From positions 379,598 through 443,597 of the forward strand of contig CAJJDO010000030.1 in NCBI GenBank assembly GCA_905183005.1: a stretch of 64,000 nucleotides of DNA. The letters run 5' to 3'. Within the stretch, counting starts at the first letter, position 1. Every line of letters starts with the position of its first letter. The DNA comes from Paramecium pentaurelia. Its lineage: Eukaryota; Ciliophora; Oligohymenophorea; Peniculida; Parameciidae. Shown here piece after piece: positions 1 through 13,167 of the stretch. A model generated the notes under the pieces. That model was not told the origin of the DNA, ran no database searches, and saw nothing but the letters and a program-made list of their open reading frames with translations. A program made the translations under genes and the position numbers.

Positions 1-1
1 A

Positions 2-1168
2 ATGTTTACAAAGTATGAATTATATTATTCTATTAGTTAAGAAGAGAAAATAACATAAGCTGAAGAAAGACTTAAAAAGTTAGAAAATCCATATTCATCA
101 AATAAACTCTTTAAATTTAGTCTTATTATTACTCTACTTATATTAATAAGTAATTAATTCTCTATTTTAACATAAACAAATTAAAAATAAATATAGATTA
201 AAGAGTCTATTCTAATTGAATCAGATATAAATTTAATTAAGGAATAGTTATCTGATTTCCAATAAGAAAATATAATTAAAATAGAAGAAATTAAAAACAT
301 GATGGATGATAAATTAACTAGTGAAATAGAATATTTAAAATTATACAATTAAAAACTAAAAGTAGAAATGTTAGAATTATAGAAATAATTTAAAGAGATC
401 ATACTTTTATAAAATCAAACAATAACTATGCTTTCTTAAGAATTGAATAATTTGAAAGAATAAGTATCAAATACTCAAATATAAATTTCTAATTTTAATG
501 GTTTATAAAAAATAAATCAAATAAATTAAAAAAAAGAGCTAAATTATAATTAAGATAATAAAGTATTGATAGATAAATTTGATAATTATTATCATGAAAT
601 TAATTCTAAATTCAATAATACCATTTAAGAAGTGAAATAGTATGTAGATCATAGAATATTATTAAATAAACATTTTTTTAATGCTTAAAGATATTTATTA
701 GGAAAAATTTAATTAGATTACCCAATAGCATTGTTACAAGGTTTTACATTATATTTAGATTAATATTTAAATAAATCTCTAACCCATGAATAAATTTATA
801 ATTTGTCTATTTCTGTAAGTTTAACTGGAATAGCATGTTTTGGAGGGATTTCAGCTTAAAAACCTACTCATTTTGCTTTAATGGCTTGCGATTATGTATT
901 TGAAATCTTCACTGTTACATCAAATAGAGAAAAAGCAAGAAAAAGTAGATCAAGTGAAGATTTATTTTGGTATTTTGTTCCAAGAATTTCTATTGGATTT
1001 GCTCCAAATGAAAATGTTAATCTTTAATTAGCAGATAATGTAGATCCTGAAAATCCATACAGATTTAGTATGTGGTTGGATCATCCTTAAGGAGGTCGAA
1101 GAATTGGTAACTAAACCTCTCTAATCAACACAACTGAATATAAGATGGCATTATATGTAATAGAATGA
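2..1168 (+). CDS. Membrane-anchored coiled-coil protein, 388 aa
   Basis: A single uninterrupted frame runs from ATG at 2 to TGA at 1166-1168 with TAA/TAG read as Gln. One hydrophobic helix lies near residues 38-57, followed by about 150 residues of Lys/Glu/Gln/Asn-rich coiled coil. A distinct globular C-terminal part of roughly 170 residues has several Trp, Gly and Pro residues. I do not recognise the family. The layout suggests a single-pass membrane protein with a coiled-coil stalk and a terminal domain. Because the gene touches the window edge, an upstream exon cannot be excluded. Confidence 0.75.
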
Positions 1169-1686
1169 AGAGTTTTATGTAATCTGTTAAATATAAAAAT
1201 ATTAATACTATATTATATTATTAATCTCCATAAATAAAATTTTATAAAAAAAATGTTCTGATGAATATATAGATACAATATAATTAATATTATAAATGAA
1301 AGAAATGCATAAAAGGCATCAAGCAATTAATCTATTGGACAACTGATTTATACCCAAAATTTTGTTGGAATTAGTATTCTAGATAGGTATTTCAATCTTA
1401 ATTATCTCTACCTAAAGAAATTGTTGTAAATGATATTTGTAAAGTTTTGATTTGAACACCTACATAATTTAATAGTTAAATTTTAAATCTACTAAAACAA
1501 AAGATTTTATTATATATAAAAAATACACTATTAATAATTTTTAATAATATATTTTTTTTAATTGGGAATTTGGGAGAATCCATCAAAGCAAAACTTATAG
1601 AATAATTTTTTTGATTTTTATTAATTGAATATTAATATGAAAATTTAACAAAAATCTCTATTTTTTTCAATTCATTAATAAAATTA
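1169..1686. other. Intergenic, AT-rich
   Basis: About 520 bases without a convincing frame. A short ATG frame near 1288 ends after 16 codons. No RNA gene or repeat was seen. Confidence 0.5.
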
Positions 1687-2292
1687 ATGTATTGTATTTA
1701 AGTAATCGATGAATGTGAAACAGAAGTCCTCATAAAAATAAAAACTGAATTGTTTAATAAGCTTGTAGAAACGATTTAATCTCAAAAGGCTGCTAATGAT
1801 ACAATTATATCTCATGATTTTTCAAGAAAAATATCACCATTCTTTATGAATCAATTCCTTAAGTGGTCTAAGGATAAAAATGATGATAATCTAATCATTG
1901 TGACTCATACTTTATAGAAATTGAAAGATTCCAAAAGCTCAAAACAGAAGAGGTTTGAGTTAGGAGATCTTAAATTAATTTTTCATTAAAGACTATCAAA
2001 AAATAAAAACTATTAGTTAATTCGAAAAGCATGGGAAGATTTTCTAAATTCTAAAGAAATTATCAATTACATTTAAAATAACAAAAAAATCAAAAACTAA
2101 ACAAAATAATATTTAGATGCAATTAATTTGTTAAAAAATGAGCTTAAAAAACCATTGCCATATTCTAACCTATTATCAAAATATAATAAAAATAATGTTA
2201 TAGAAAAAAAAACAACATTTGAAGAACAAATATACGAAGAAGATTTTATTTAGGAAGATGATTAATATTCTACTTTTAATTACTTATCCTGA
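1687..2292 (+). CDS. Hypothetical basic protein, 201 aa
   Basis: Uninterrupted frame with UGA-only stop, no intron needed. The product is rich in Lys and Asn, mostly helical by composition, with an acidic tail (EEDFIQEDDQYS). No signal peptide, membrane helix or known motif was seen. The ATG at 1687 is the first in frame. An ATG at 1637 is out of frame, though a short intron could in principle connect it. The family is not recognised. Confidence 0.6.
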
Positions 2293-2549
2293 TGAAAATT
2301 GTAAATGATAAATATATTTATAATTATTCTATAATAATATCTTTTTGTAAGATTAATTTACTATTTAAATAATAATTATTATTAAAGATTAATGAATTAT
2401 ATTATAATCTATAAATTTACTTTTATAATACGAACTGAAATATTACTGTATGGAATAAATTGTTTTTATTAATTGATTAGATTATTCATATAATAATTTT
2501 CAATCTCAATTGTATATATTTGATTTTTATAATAAAATTAACGATTCTT

Positions 2550-3100
2550 ATGTATTATCCATCTTCAACTACATATACAACATAAAGTTATAGAAAGTTC
2601 AAAAAATAAGAGGATAGAGTTGAAAATACAAATGCAATACAGGATTACCATTTATAAAGAACACTCAAATAGGTTGAATAGTTACAAAGAGATCTAGAAT
2701 AAGCTAAGATGGAAGAATAAAGTATTGATATCATTTATAAATAGATAGTTAGAAGTAAAGAAGGTAAGCTGAAGAAAAACTCTATCACTTTTAATTAAAA
2801 TATGATGATATGAATAAAGAATGTATGAATTTAAGAGAAAAAATTGCAAAAGCAGAAGGAGATAGACAAGTCATTAGAGCATAAGGTGAAGGGGAAGTAA
2901 AGGCATTGAATGTATAAATTAATTATTTGGAAAAATAAATTTCAGAACTTAAATTAGAAAATGAGAAATTAAAAAGGGAAAATGAATAACTACATTATCA
3001 AGTATTGGACGCAAAAAATTTATCTAAAAAACCAATATAAAATATACCTTAAAATACATAATAATAATAATAATAATAAAGACCTTAATCATACTATTGA
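2550..3100 (+). CDS. Coiled-coil protein, 175 aa
   Basis: Two frames are joined by removing the 23-base intron 2722-2744 (GTA...TAG). This restores one frame of 176 codons including TGA. The product is almost entirely charged heptad-like coiled coil from about residue 25 to 150, and ends in a run of six Gln encoded by TAA codons (around 3058-3078). There is no catalytic motif. It probably serves as a structural or scaffold protein; the exact family is unknown. Confidence 0.75.
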
Positions 3101-3271
3101 ATAATTTAAGATTTATATTTATATTAAAGAATTTGAATTATTTTCAGAAATCATACTTTATGAAAAGGATTACAAATTTATCTATTAATTATTTTTTTTT
3201 TTACTTTATTATATTTATTTATATTATTTATTAAATATTATATTAATATTTTAAGAGTTTCTTAATAAAGA

Positions 3272-3632
3272 ATGAAAGGTTTAGGAGTTTTTCTGATTGG
3301 AATATACATTGCAATATATGGAATATCGTTATTGACAGACCCTTGGACATAGTTGCATTATGACAGATCTGTTCGTTAATTAGGAATGAAAAATCTTTAA
3401 TAATTTGTTTCATTAAGTTTAAAAGTTAGATCATTATATGGATTTGCCCATATATTTGCAGGATATTGTCTAATGAATAAGTATAATTTATTATTAAATA
3501 GTTAGAATATCATCGATGAAATTAATTATTAGTTGTATATTTGCAATTGATATTATAATTCAAACAGGATTTTAATCAATTCACTAAATTTTTTAAGATG
3601 TAATTTTAATTGGAATAGTCAATTATGTTTGA
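3272..3632 (+). CDS. Small multi-pass membrane protein, 111 aa
   Basis: Two exons are joined across the 25-base intron 3481-3505 and give 112 codons including TGA. Hydrophobic stretches near residues 3-22, 46-70, 75-90 and 98-111 suggest three or four membrane segments. A short polar loop (DPWTQLHYDRSVRQLG) follows the first. The spacing is reminiscent of small four-helix membrane families, but no diagnostic motif was seen, so no function is assigned. Confidence 0.65.
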
Positions 3633-3750
3633 TAATAAGATAAATTCTACATGTGTTTATAATTCAATTATATTTATCAAGTTAAAAGAATTTAGTTTTA
3701 TCTTTAATAATTTAATATATTTTATTTTTTGTTTATTTCAATATACTTTA

Positions 3751-5337
3751 ATGAATATTTAATAACAGACACAACAAACACTAACTAGAAATTTAAGTTA
3801 ATAAGTTTGTGATTTACATAAGAAATAAATATCTGGAGTATGTTTAGAAGATGTTTGTAAATACTCTTCAAGAATCTTATGTAGTGATTGTTAATTCACA
3901 CATTAAAAATGTAATATGAAAATGGAAATCAAACAATTTCAAAATGAATTATCATATATTCTCAATCCTGAATTACATAAAGCTACCTGCCATTATTTTC
4001 CTGAACATTCAAAATTATTGAAATACATAGATGAGTCTTTTGACAAAGCCAAAAATAAGTTTAAACATCACATTTTAGATTTGGAACAAAAATAATTAGC
4101 ATTTATATTATAAGAGTAAGGAATAATTATAAATTCTAATTAATCAAATCGCTGGGCTTAATAATTAATTAATATGAAAAATCTTAATCTAAATAAATAA
4201 GAATATGATTCAGCTGTTTCAATGCTTAAAGAGAAATAATCTTTTGATAAAACAGTAGTAAATGAAATAAAGCAAGTTTTTGATAAATTTCATCTATTAA
4301 ATAAAAATGTTTTATAATAAATATTGGTAAATTTTAGATTATAAAATTTTGAATATGATGTCCAATAATTATATGATGATGCAACTAAAACATTGAATAA
4401 GACAAACACTGAATATTTATATGATATAGAGGATAAGATTAAATAAAATAGATTTAAATCTTTAAATGGAGGACATGAATCTGAAGCTTCCATAGTATCT
4501 ATTACCGAAAGTCCTACTCATTTAATATCTGGAAGTGATACAGGAAATATAGTTGGGTGGTTAAAGCCAAACTATTCTTTAGATTTTAGAATGAAGGCAA
4601 ATGAAGGATTAAGTGCTCTAGCAGTAGCTAAATTATAAGATTAATATTATTTATTTGCTGGAGGATAGGGTATTATAACAGCTTTCTCCTTGTAGTCTAA
4701 ATTAAAAATCTATAATCTTAATGGTCATACATAAAGAATATCTAAATTATAGTCATACTCTTTAAGAAACTTGATTTCATCTTCTTAAGATGGTACTATA
4801 AAATTATGGGATTTGAAAGAAAGAAAACAATTTAAGTCTTTTAATGCTCATTAAGGTCCTGTTTCAGATTTTGTATTAGATAAAGAATTGGTCTCAGTTG
4901 GTTAAGATGGTTAAATGAATTTTGTATAATTATAATTAATAATTAGATTGATTTAGCAAGTCAAACAATAAGAAAATCAACTTAGTTCTAAATTCCAATA
5001 TTTTGTATAGGATAAATTAAATAGGGGAAGTATGCTCTTGGAATGGGAGATGGTAGCATAAAAATTTTGAAAGGGACCAAAACAAGGGATTATAAAGTTA
5101 GTGAAGATGTAATTTATAGGTAGAAATTAATTATGATTAAATAGATTGTTACCATTAAATAATAAATAGATAGTTTGTTATTCAGGGGATGGTTATTTGT
5201 GTGTAATAAACTTAAAAAAGTCTACTAAGATATTCAAAAGTGCTATTTAAAAGGATGGACAATGGTAAGAACTCTGTTAAATTGATAAATAAATGATGAT
5301 ACCACATTAGGGCAATATTAGAGTTTATTAGAAATGA
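3751..5337 (+). CDS. B-box zinc-finger, coiled-coil and WD40 protein, 512 aa
   Basis: The coding frame is rebuilt with introns 4924-4946 (23) and 5120-5144 (25), giving 513 codons. Near residues 31-56 is a Cys/His cluster (C-x4-C-x7-C-x2-C-x4-H type spacing) like a B-box zinc finger. A helical region of about 180 residues follows. The C-terminal half has WD40-like blades, with motifs such as SSQDGTIKLWDLK, GDGSIKILK and SGDGYLCVINLK. This is a scaffold architecture for protein-protein contacts. Similar B-box proteins lie at 28543-29910 and 35787-38596. The specific partner is unknown. Confidence 0.8.
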
Positions 5338-5432
5338 TATGATTTGAAATATTAAAATATCAATTAGATTTTTCCAATTTATAAATATAATTTTTATAAG
5401 AAATGAATGGTTATATCTAGATAATAAATATA

Positions 5433-6238
5433 TCAATCCTTTTTATTAAGGATTTGTTCTTTCGAAGGATCATATTTCTTTTTCTTATTTTCTAATTCAG
5501 TCCAATTGTTAAAGTCTTTCTTTTTCATCTAAATTAAATAATCAGAATATGTAATTTCTTTTTCTTATCCATCAGCTGTTTTTTCATCTTAACCAAATAT
5601 TTTAAATATTTCTCCATCTAAATTTTATCTACCACATCTCACATATAATAATTCCAAAGTGTCTTCGACAGTTATAGTATTTTTTATAGCTTCTTTATCA
5701 TAAGCATACATTAAAAATTATACAAAGTTAAATAAACCTCTTAAATTCTATCAATATAATACCTTGGTTCTAGATAAGAAATATCCTTAATACATCTTTT
5801 GAACATCAATTGAAATTCATACCAACTGATTTATTCATCCAAATCTTCATCTATTTCCCAAATCATCTTTTCTACTTCATCTCTACCTGGTGTGTAATTT
5901 AATTTTTTCATCATTTCATAAATGGCTTTGGCTGAAAATTTGGGTTCATTAGATTTCTTTTTTTTTTATTTTCCAAGTTTAGTATCCCCTTCTGTAGTCT
6001 TATTACCATCCATTTCTTATTCTATTCTTTTAGGCTCTAATTATATTAGTGCATTAAACACTTTAATTAACCTATCCTTTTCAACAGCTTTGATTTTTTT
6101 ACTCATTATTTTTTCTTCCAACGTCCTTTCATATACTGGTAATTTCTTTCTTCTTTCTTGTTCTTCTTGACTTAAAGGAGATTCACTTCTACTTCTAGAT
6201 GAATTATTATCATCTCTATTTTTCTAAGTGTTTTGCAT
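5433..6238 (-). CDS. EF-hand calcium-binding protein, 260 aa
   Basis: The minus-strand gene starts at the CAT 6236-6238. The single 23-base intron 5740-5762, ending AAG, restores the frame through to TGA (261 codons). An Arg/Ser/Glu-rich N-terminus precedes an EF-hand-like segment with a Ca-loop-like stretch (EIDEDLDEQISWYEF), then the motif LEPRGLFNFVQFLMY and a second EF-like segment. This layout is known from axoneme-associated EF-hand proteins of flagellates and ciliates, so a ciliary role is plausible but inferred. It converges on the WD40 gene with 95 bp between the stops. Confidence 0.75.
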
Positions 6239-6427
6239 TATATTAATATAATAAAATTCATTTTTGTTGGATATTTATGTTTTATTATTTATCTAATGTT
6301 TTTTTTACAAAACTCTATATAAATATTGATGACGAAATCATGTTTATTCTAATTAAATATTTAATACAAAAGTTTTGGTGAGATATCAATCTGTTTATAG
6401 TAAATATTTGTTAAATTTAATATGAAG

Positions 6428-6967
6428 TCATTTATCCTTTAGTCTATGATTCCATTTAGCTCTTTCTGCCATAATCTAAGGATTTGAACAAGGTGTGGTT
6501 TCTCCAAAATTACCCAACTGATTCTTATATTAAGTTACATAATGCTTAATCATTCTCTAATTTCTAAGATTAATATTTTTTATAACCTATCTCCTATTTC
6601 TATTTAACACATATTGCTGGAAGATATCCTTAAACTTTGATCTGCTAATCTACTTCTATGAGCTAATGGATTATATGGTGATAAAGGTTTGTTTCTCATA
6701 CTAGAAAAGCATCTTTTTTTATTGTTATATGCATCATGATTGGTTGATGTTGAATACATTGATTTGCTTAATCAAATATATGTTATACTTCAAATAATCT
6801 GGATTTCTTTAATTTGGTTTAAAATAGAATGGAACTGCAATGAAATCATCTCCTTTTCTTTTGATATAACTGCAGGTTAAAACTTTAGTGTTTTTGAAGA
6901 AATCAAAAGTTTGTTCAGTTTTTCTATTTGGTCTTGCTTACAATTAACGATTATTGTTTTAAGACAT
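6428..6967 (-). CDS. Small basic protein, possible ciliary component, 164 aa
   Basis: Three exons are joined across 6767-6788 (22) and 6564-6586 (23, starts GTT) and give 165 codons. The product is Arg/Asn/Ser/Tyr-rich, with short repeats of aromatic and basic residues (MYSTSTNHDAYNN; IKHYVTQYKNQLGNFGETT). That composition recalls microtubule inner proteins of axonemes, but no definite signature is present. The start codon lies only 34 bp from the stop of the AAA gene upstream on the same strand. Confidence 0.6.
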
Positions 6968-7001
6968 TATAAAATAATAAATATATTTATATATCAAACA
7001 C

Positions 7002-8506
7002 TCAAGCAAAGTTATTTAATCTTTAAGTTAAAGTCTCTTTATATTATGCCAATGATGGTAATTACTCAGTAACTTCTTTTCTTATTAATTTTGCTGCCCA
7101 TCTTCTTTCAGCATCTTTACATATATCTGATATATTTCTTCCACTCATCCCATTACTTAATTAACTAAGTATATCTCTCTCTTTATCAGTAAGATGTTTG
7201 GCATATCTTTAAAAGATATCTTATCTTGCTTTTTAATCGGGCAAATCAAATTTAACAGATAAATCTATTCTACTTAACATAGCAGCATCTAGATCTTATT
7301 TTCTATTGGTTGCACATATCAATAGTACATTTGTATTGCTTTCAAATGAATCAATCTTTCTCAAAAGAGTAGATAATATTCTTCTTGATACTTCATGCAT
7401 TTCTCCTCCTCTTTATTATGCTATAGCATCTATTTCATCAATAAAAATTATCACTCTTCCTAATTTTTAACAACTCTTCCAAATATCTGCAAATTGTCTT
7501 TCACTCTCTCCATACCATTTTGACATAAAACTTTCTATTGGTAAATAAACCAAAGGTATTTAAACTTATTAAGCCATAATTCTTGCTGTTGTTGTTTTAC
7601 CTGTTCCTGGAGGACCTTCAAATAATATAGCTTTTGGTCTATTGGGTTCATTTTTTACTCTAGTTAAGGCTGTTAGAGATTCATAAATTTCTGGATATTA
7701 TAATGCCAATAAGACTGTATCTTCAATATCTCTTTTTTACTTTTCATAACCAGCTAAATAATTCCAATCTAAATTTCTCTCTTTATTTTCAGGCATAAAT
7801 ATAGTTACACCAGCCTTCTCTAATTCTTATAATGATTTTTCAGAGTTCATATCCTATTATTATTTCATTTCTGTTTAGACTTATTGATTATTTTTAATAG
7901 TTTTAGAATGAGATAAAAATCTAGGTTTATTTGCTTCTACATAACAAGCCATAAATGCTTCTAAATCTACATTTGAAAATTAATCTGTCTTTTCTAATAT
8001 TATTTAAATTGAGGGTTTTTCATTTGTCATTTCACCATAAATATAGATTGTTCCTTAAGTTAATATTTTATTATTTGGATTTCCTACACTTTCCTCAAAA
8101 TCTATTTGTAAACTGTATGTTTAATTTTCAAATGTTGAGATAACTTCTTTTATTTTAAAACTACCATCCTATTTTTATAGTTAACTTAATATGTTAACTA
8201 ATAGTGCAAATATGTCACACTTTCTTTAATCTGCTGTAAATGTGATAGAATATCTATTTCCTTTCATTCCATATCTATATATACATTAAAAATATTTTAT
8301 TACTTAACTTCTGGATATATATCAACTTCAGATCCAAATTAAGATTTCATCTTTAAAATGTCTTATTCTATTTTTTTCCTTGCTTCTAATATATTTTTAT
8401 CTTCAATGCAATAGAACGTTGTTAAACTAATAAAGCTGGCACCTAATATAGGTTTCTTATATCTTATTAAAGGAATAGTAATTATATTCATAAATTTTCT
8501 AAACAT
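7002..8506 (-). CDS. AAA ATPase with organelle-type N-terminus, 491 aa
   Basis: One 29-base intron (8275-8303) joins two exons to 492 codons. The AAA module occupies roughly residues 225-480. It contains Walker A (GPPGTGKTT), Walker B (IIFIDEIDAIA), the sensor region (LLICATNRK) and a second-region helix with LSNGMSGRNISDICKDA. The first residues (MFRKFMNIITIPLIRYKK) are basic and hydrophobic, like a mitochondrial presequence or membrane anchor. Between them is a beta-rich region of about 150 residues that I do not recognise. It probably acts as an ATP-driven unfoldase or extractase; the closest subfamily (Msp1, VPS4 or katanin type) cannot be decided by eye. Confidence 0.85.
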
Positions 8507-8568
8507 TCTCTTAGAATAATTAAAAATATTAATTTATAATTATTTAACATTAGTTATAAATAAGTAAA

Positions 8569-11001
8569 TCATTAATTCTTTATTAAATCATTGTTTTCAA
8601 ATACCTAATTTATGTTTATCAATTCATTATTTATATCTTTCTATATTTCTTTTACTAACCATTATGATAAAGCTAAACTTTTTTCTAATACACTCATTTA
8701 TTTAAAAAATTCATTTAATAATTTCTATGGATTATGATTCAAAATAAGAGCATACTTTGTTTCTTCACTTTTAGAACTACTTAATCTTTTAAAACAACCT
8801 TAATTCTAAATTTTACTTTATGATAATGCTAAAACTATTTTATTAAATTCATTCTTTTTTTCTAAGGCTATTTTCTTTATATGTGATATATGTAAGAATT
8901 TCTATCTTATTTTAATAAGTACACTGATTGGTACAATTTAATGGGGTTTAACTTTCCTTTTTAATTATTACATTGCCTTTTATTTTTTAAATTTCATTTC
9001 TAAAGTTTTATTTGCAAAGATGATCATTTAAACTACTTTTCTAAATCTATCCATAAGCATTAAGATTTTAGATTTTTTGTTATTTAATAATTTATCTAAA
9101 ATTCCTTCTGTATTACTTTATCTAGTTTCATAAATAATATTTTAATTGTGTGTTGGTACTAATATACAATTTCTTATTTCTATTCTATTTGCTTATTTTA
9201 TTAGTTCTAATCTTTGTTAATTCAATCTTACTTTATTAGCTTCAATTTCATATTATTTTTATTGAATATTCATCTCATCCAATCTATGTAATGCTAGAAT
9301 TGATAAATATTATTATAATGCTTAAAATTACTTAAGATTAACAAAAAAGTTTTATTGATTTATGATCAAATAATAACAATCTTAAATTGCCATAGCATAA
9401 TGCTATCGTTATTATTATACTTGAATTATTTATTTTTTTAGAAAATATTCCTACTCTCCAAATATTACACCTTTTTTAATCTATAATAATGGTTTTCCAT
9501 ATTAATTTCTATATTAAACTAAACCTTCTATCAAAAAGTATATCTCATCAACAGGATCTCCTTTTAGCCATATAAATTCTCCTGCCTTTGCTTTCATCAA
9601 ACTAATATGGCGAATAATCTTCAATGAAAATGGAATAGATATTTTAAATAATGATATTTTTAATAATTCTTTCCTTGCCACAAAAAGTAATATTTTATTT
9701 TAAAGATCTTTTGGAATAAGATTAAACCATTCTTCTTAAATTAAAGTCCAACACAAGTTTTATTTATGATTAATAATAAGGAATTTGTTAATTTAATCCT
9801 TGTATTTAGAAAAAATAATTATTTGGTTAAACAGATTCTTATATAAATTAACAGTTTTATTAAATTAACTTTCAGTATCCATATCATCTAGAATTTTTCT
9901 AGAATTCCCAATAATTAAACTCATCAAAATACCACCACTAAATGTACCAATTATTGCACATAAATATTCAAGAGGTCCATTAGGTATTGAATCACCATAT
10001 CCAGTTGTTGATAAAGTTTACATTGCCCAATACATAGCATCTAGATAATTAGGGATGACTTTTTAAGAATATTGAATTGTTAAGGCCCATAAACATGTTG
10101 TATAATGAAATCCAATTAAACTAAAAAATAAAATTTAAAATAAAGTAGCTTTTTTTAGATCTAAAAAGTTGAACCAAAATTCTATACTATATAATTTAGA
10201 ATAAAAATATACATTTTATTTTAATTTAAAGATGATGAACTTATAATTTCTTAAACTCTTTTAATTCTTATCACTTTGATTAATTAACATAAAGGTATTG
10301 GTATTATTGAAATAACATCAATTACAAACCATCCTTTCAAATAATTAAAAAATATTTTAGTTTAATCTTACACTAAATTATTATGTTCATCATAATAACA
10401 CATTCTAGTTAATATTATTAAATCTGTGCCTTTTATTGATTTATATTTTTACTAAAAATAACAGAAAAAACATATTGAGTTATTTCATGTACTAATAGAT
10501 CATTTTCAAAAGCTACTGCATATGGTGTATAAATGGAGGAATATATCAAAATGAATAACATAAAAATATCCCAAAATTTTTTAAAACCATCATTCTTGGC
10601 TTATATACTTAATATATAAATACTGGATAAATAAGGTAGTGATATTTTCTTTAATTGAATTTAAAATTGATTATCTTTTTATCATATTATTGATTTATAG
10701 ATAGAAATATTGTAATCAAATACACTTTTCTAAATAGTTTAGCCAATCTTCTTTAAATATTTAATTTTTTCATTTGCATTTCCATAACTATATTATGAGA
10801 TCTAATTAATTAGATATAATAAAACTGTTTTAATTCATGCAATGATGTTTTACTAATTCTATTTTCATTTAATTTATCTTTTTATAAAGGAGACTTTGAT
10901 AATAATTTTTAAATTTCTCCTCTAGGTGAGATCAAATCATTTGTGGATTAATGTCTTTCTGTATAAAGTAATGTATGTGCTTTTTTTTATTAATTTTACA
11001 T
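8569..11001 (-). CDS. Voltage/cyclic-nucleotide type K+ channel (CNBD), about 797 aa
   Basis: The C-terminal two thirds read without a break. They contain membrane segments, the selectivity filter TTGYGD around 9995-10010, and a cyclic-nucleotide-binding-like domain with FGEQEYFLKK followed by the phosphate-loop-like RQHYAMA. A long Lys/Gln-rich tail follows. Upstream, a 23-base intron (roughly 10403-10425) and a short one of about 17 bases near 10250 are needed. Between the N-terminal exon and the first membrane segment the frame shifts near 10676-10680 with no plausible intron, as if one base were missing in a T run. The product should be a plasma or ciliary membrane K+ channel of the EAG/CNG type. 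Confidence 0.8.
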
Positions 11002-11066
11002 TTATTTTAAAATTTATACAATTTATATAATGTAATCAATAAAACCAATTGTATAATAAATTTCAT
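11002..11066. promoter_or_regulatory. Divergent intergenic spacer, 65 bp
   Basis: The spacer separates the start of the K+ channel gene (minus) from the inferred start of the coiled-coil gene (plus). It must hold both promoters unless the plus gene starts at the later ATG 11120. It is AT-rich with no recognisable element. Confidence 0.4.
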
Positions 11067-12695
11067 ATGCCAGATAAGGTATTAATGAAAAGAAGAATAT
11101 ATCAGAGAATATAGAAAAAATGAAAGTTGCATTTGATTAATTAGCGCCTGCAATTAGAAATTAATAAGATTATATCTAAAATATGAATCCATCCTCAATT
11201 CAAATAAAAGATGGAGCTGAAAAATTATAAGAATAAAAAAGATATTTTTTAAGATTCCTAGATTTAATGAATTATGAATTAACTGAATTATTAAATATTG
11301 CTAGAAATACAATGGGTTTGAAAGATAAAAATTCAAATCCAGATTCTTTTTGGGAAAAGATTCTCTATTAAAAAGTTAAGTTTATAGAATCAATTAAGGA
11401 TTAATTGACGCCTGAAACAAATTATTTTGAATTGCTCTTTAAAACTTTAAATTTAAGAGATAATCTAATCATATAATTTTTTAAAGCATTATTACATCGA
11501 AAACTACTCTTATGGAAAGATATGAATATAAGAAATGAACCTTTTGTTCATGCATAAATTAAAGCTTTGTTAAATAATATTGAATCTAAATAAACAAAAG
11601 GATAAATCATTAGTGAAAAGTTGGAATTCAAAGAAATTGATTTTATTAATGAAACTATCCCAGGAGTATGGAGGTATTAATTAGAATCAAAAGAAGAAAG
11701 TTATTCAATTGGAATATTTCTTAATTTATTAAAGGATACTTATGATGATTTAATTACAAGTTTATTAAATTATTGTAATTTATAAATGGATCCTGCTGCA
11801 TTAAAATAGGTTACTAATAATTAAAAATAAGTTTAAAGTTTAAGATAATAAATTGAAATATTAGTTGATGAAAATGAAAAATTAACTAAATAATTAAATG
11901 AATTGAAACTTACTAAAAGATCTAATGAATTTGTTGAAATAAAAAGATTATAATAAGTTATTGAAGAATTAGAAGTTAATTTATCAAGAAAAACTAGAGA
12001 AATAGATGAACTTATGGCTAACTCTAAAGGAAGTCTCAGTTTAATCTAAAATCTTAGAGAAAAACTAAAAGATGTTGAAGAAGAAAACCATAGATATAAT
12101 AATATATTTTTCCCTAAATAAAAGGATATTGAGTAATAGACAACTAAATTATTGGATGAGTTCTTACAAATTAAAAAAGATATTGATACATACAGTTCAT
12201 TGTTCAAAATGGAAAGTTAAATTAGAGAGAAAGCCTTAAAAAGTAAAGAGTAATCTGATGATTAAGTATAAAAATTAGTTGATATGTTGGGAAGATCGAA
12301 ATAGAAAGTATTTATATAAAATATAATTAAAGAATAAAGAACTCTAAGAAATTATAAAGTAAAAGGAATCTATTATTAACAAAGTTCTAGAAGCTAAAAG
12401 ATAGAATGTAGAAGAAATTGATAATATGAAAAAGGAAATTACTATACACAAAGATAAGGTTATATATGAAGTAATTTTATTATGATTATAGTAAAATAGA
12501 GTCAAAGAAGTATAAGTATAATTTGATATATTGGAGAAGAAGTATTAAGATATGTTTGAAATTAATACACATTTCAATAAAAGAATTTATGAACTTGAAA
12601 GATAAAAAAAGGAATTATTAGATATCTTAAAAAATCATAATATTGAACCTGATCCAACTAAATTAAGTTTTCTAAATGAACAATTATAATCATGA
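11067..12695 (+). CDS. Coiled-coil protein, about 521 aa
   Basis: Introns 12308-12332 (25) and 12471-12491 (21) are well supported. The extreme 5' end is less certain. Starting at 11067 requires a 17-base intron right after the fourth codon, whereas starting at ATG 11120 needs none. Residues 1 to about 250 are mixed helical with conserved-looking hydrophobics. From about 260 to the end it is a long charged coiled coil (SLSLIQNLREKLKDVEEENH region). No enzyme motif was found. It is probably a structural, cytoskeletal or ciliary protein; the family is not recognised. Confidence 0.7.
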
Positions 12696-13167
12696 ATTAT
12701 ATTGTATTTTATCTTACTTTATCTCTTTTTCATCCCTTAAAGTTAATATAAAAACAAGTAGAATTTAATATTATCTTTTGTAAATATTATATAATTTTAT
12801 TATTAATAAAATATATATAGTATTATTATAATTTTTTTATTTATCATTAACTTTACAATTACTTAAGTTTCTTTTTATTATGATATATTATAATCTAAGG
12901 CTTAAACTAAATTAATTGGAAAATCTATCAAATTTTTTTATACTAAAATTTAAGTAAAATATAGTTTACAAAAATTTAGTTAGAGTAAAACTTTTATCAT
13001 TGAAATTCCTAAGTAAATACATTTATATATTCATAGGAAGAAATATGAAAAATTAATCAACTACAAGAAATTAATTTTGAAAATTTTTGTTAAAATAATA
13101 ACAAATTTCTGTTGAGTTAAGGAGGATTTTAATAGGATTTCATTTTTGATTACTTATTTATTATAAA

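Noticed and set aside
5940..5975. Apparent frameshift in the EF-hand gene at a run of ten T
   Set aside because: Careful recounting shows the run keeps the frame; the gene needs only its one 23-base intron.
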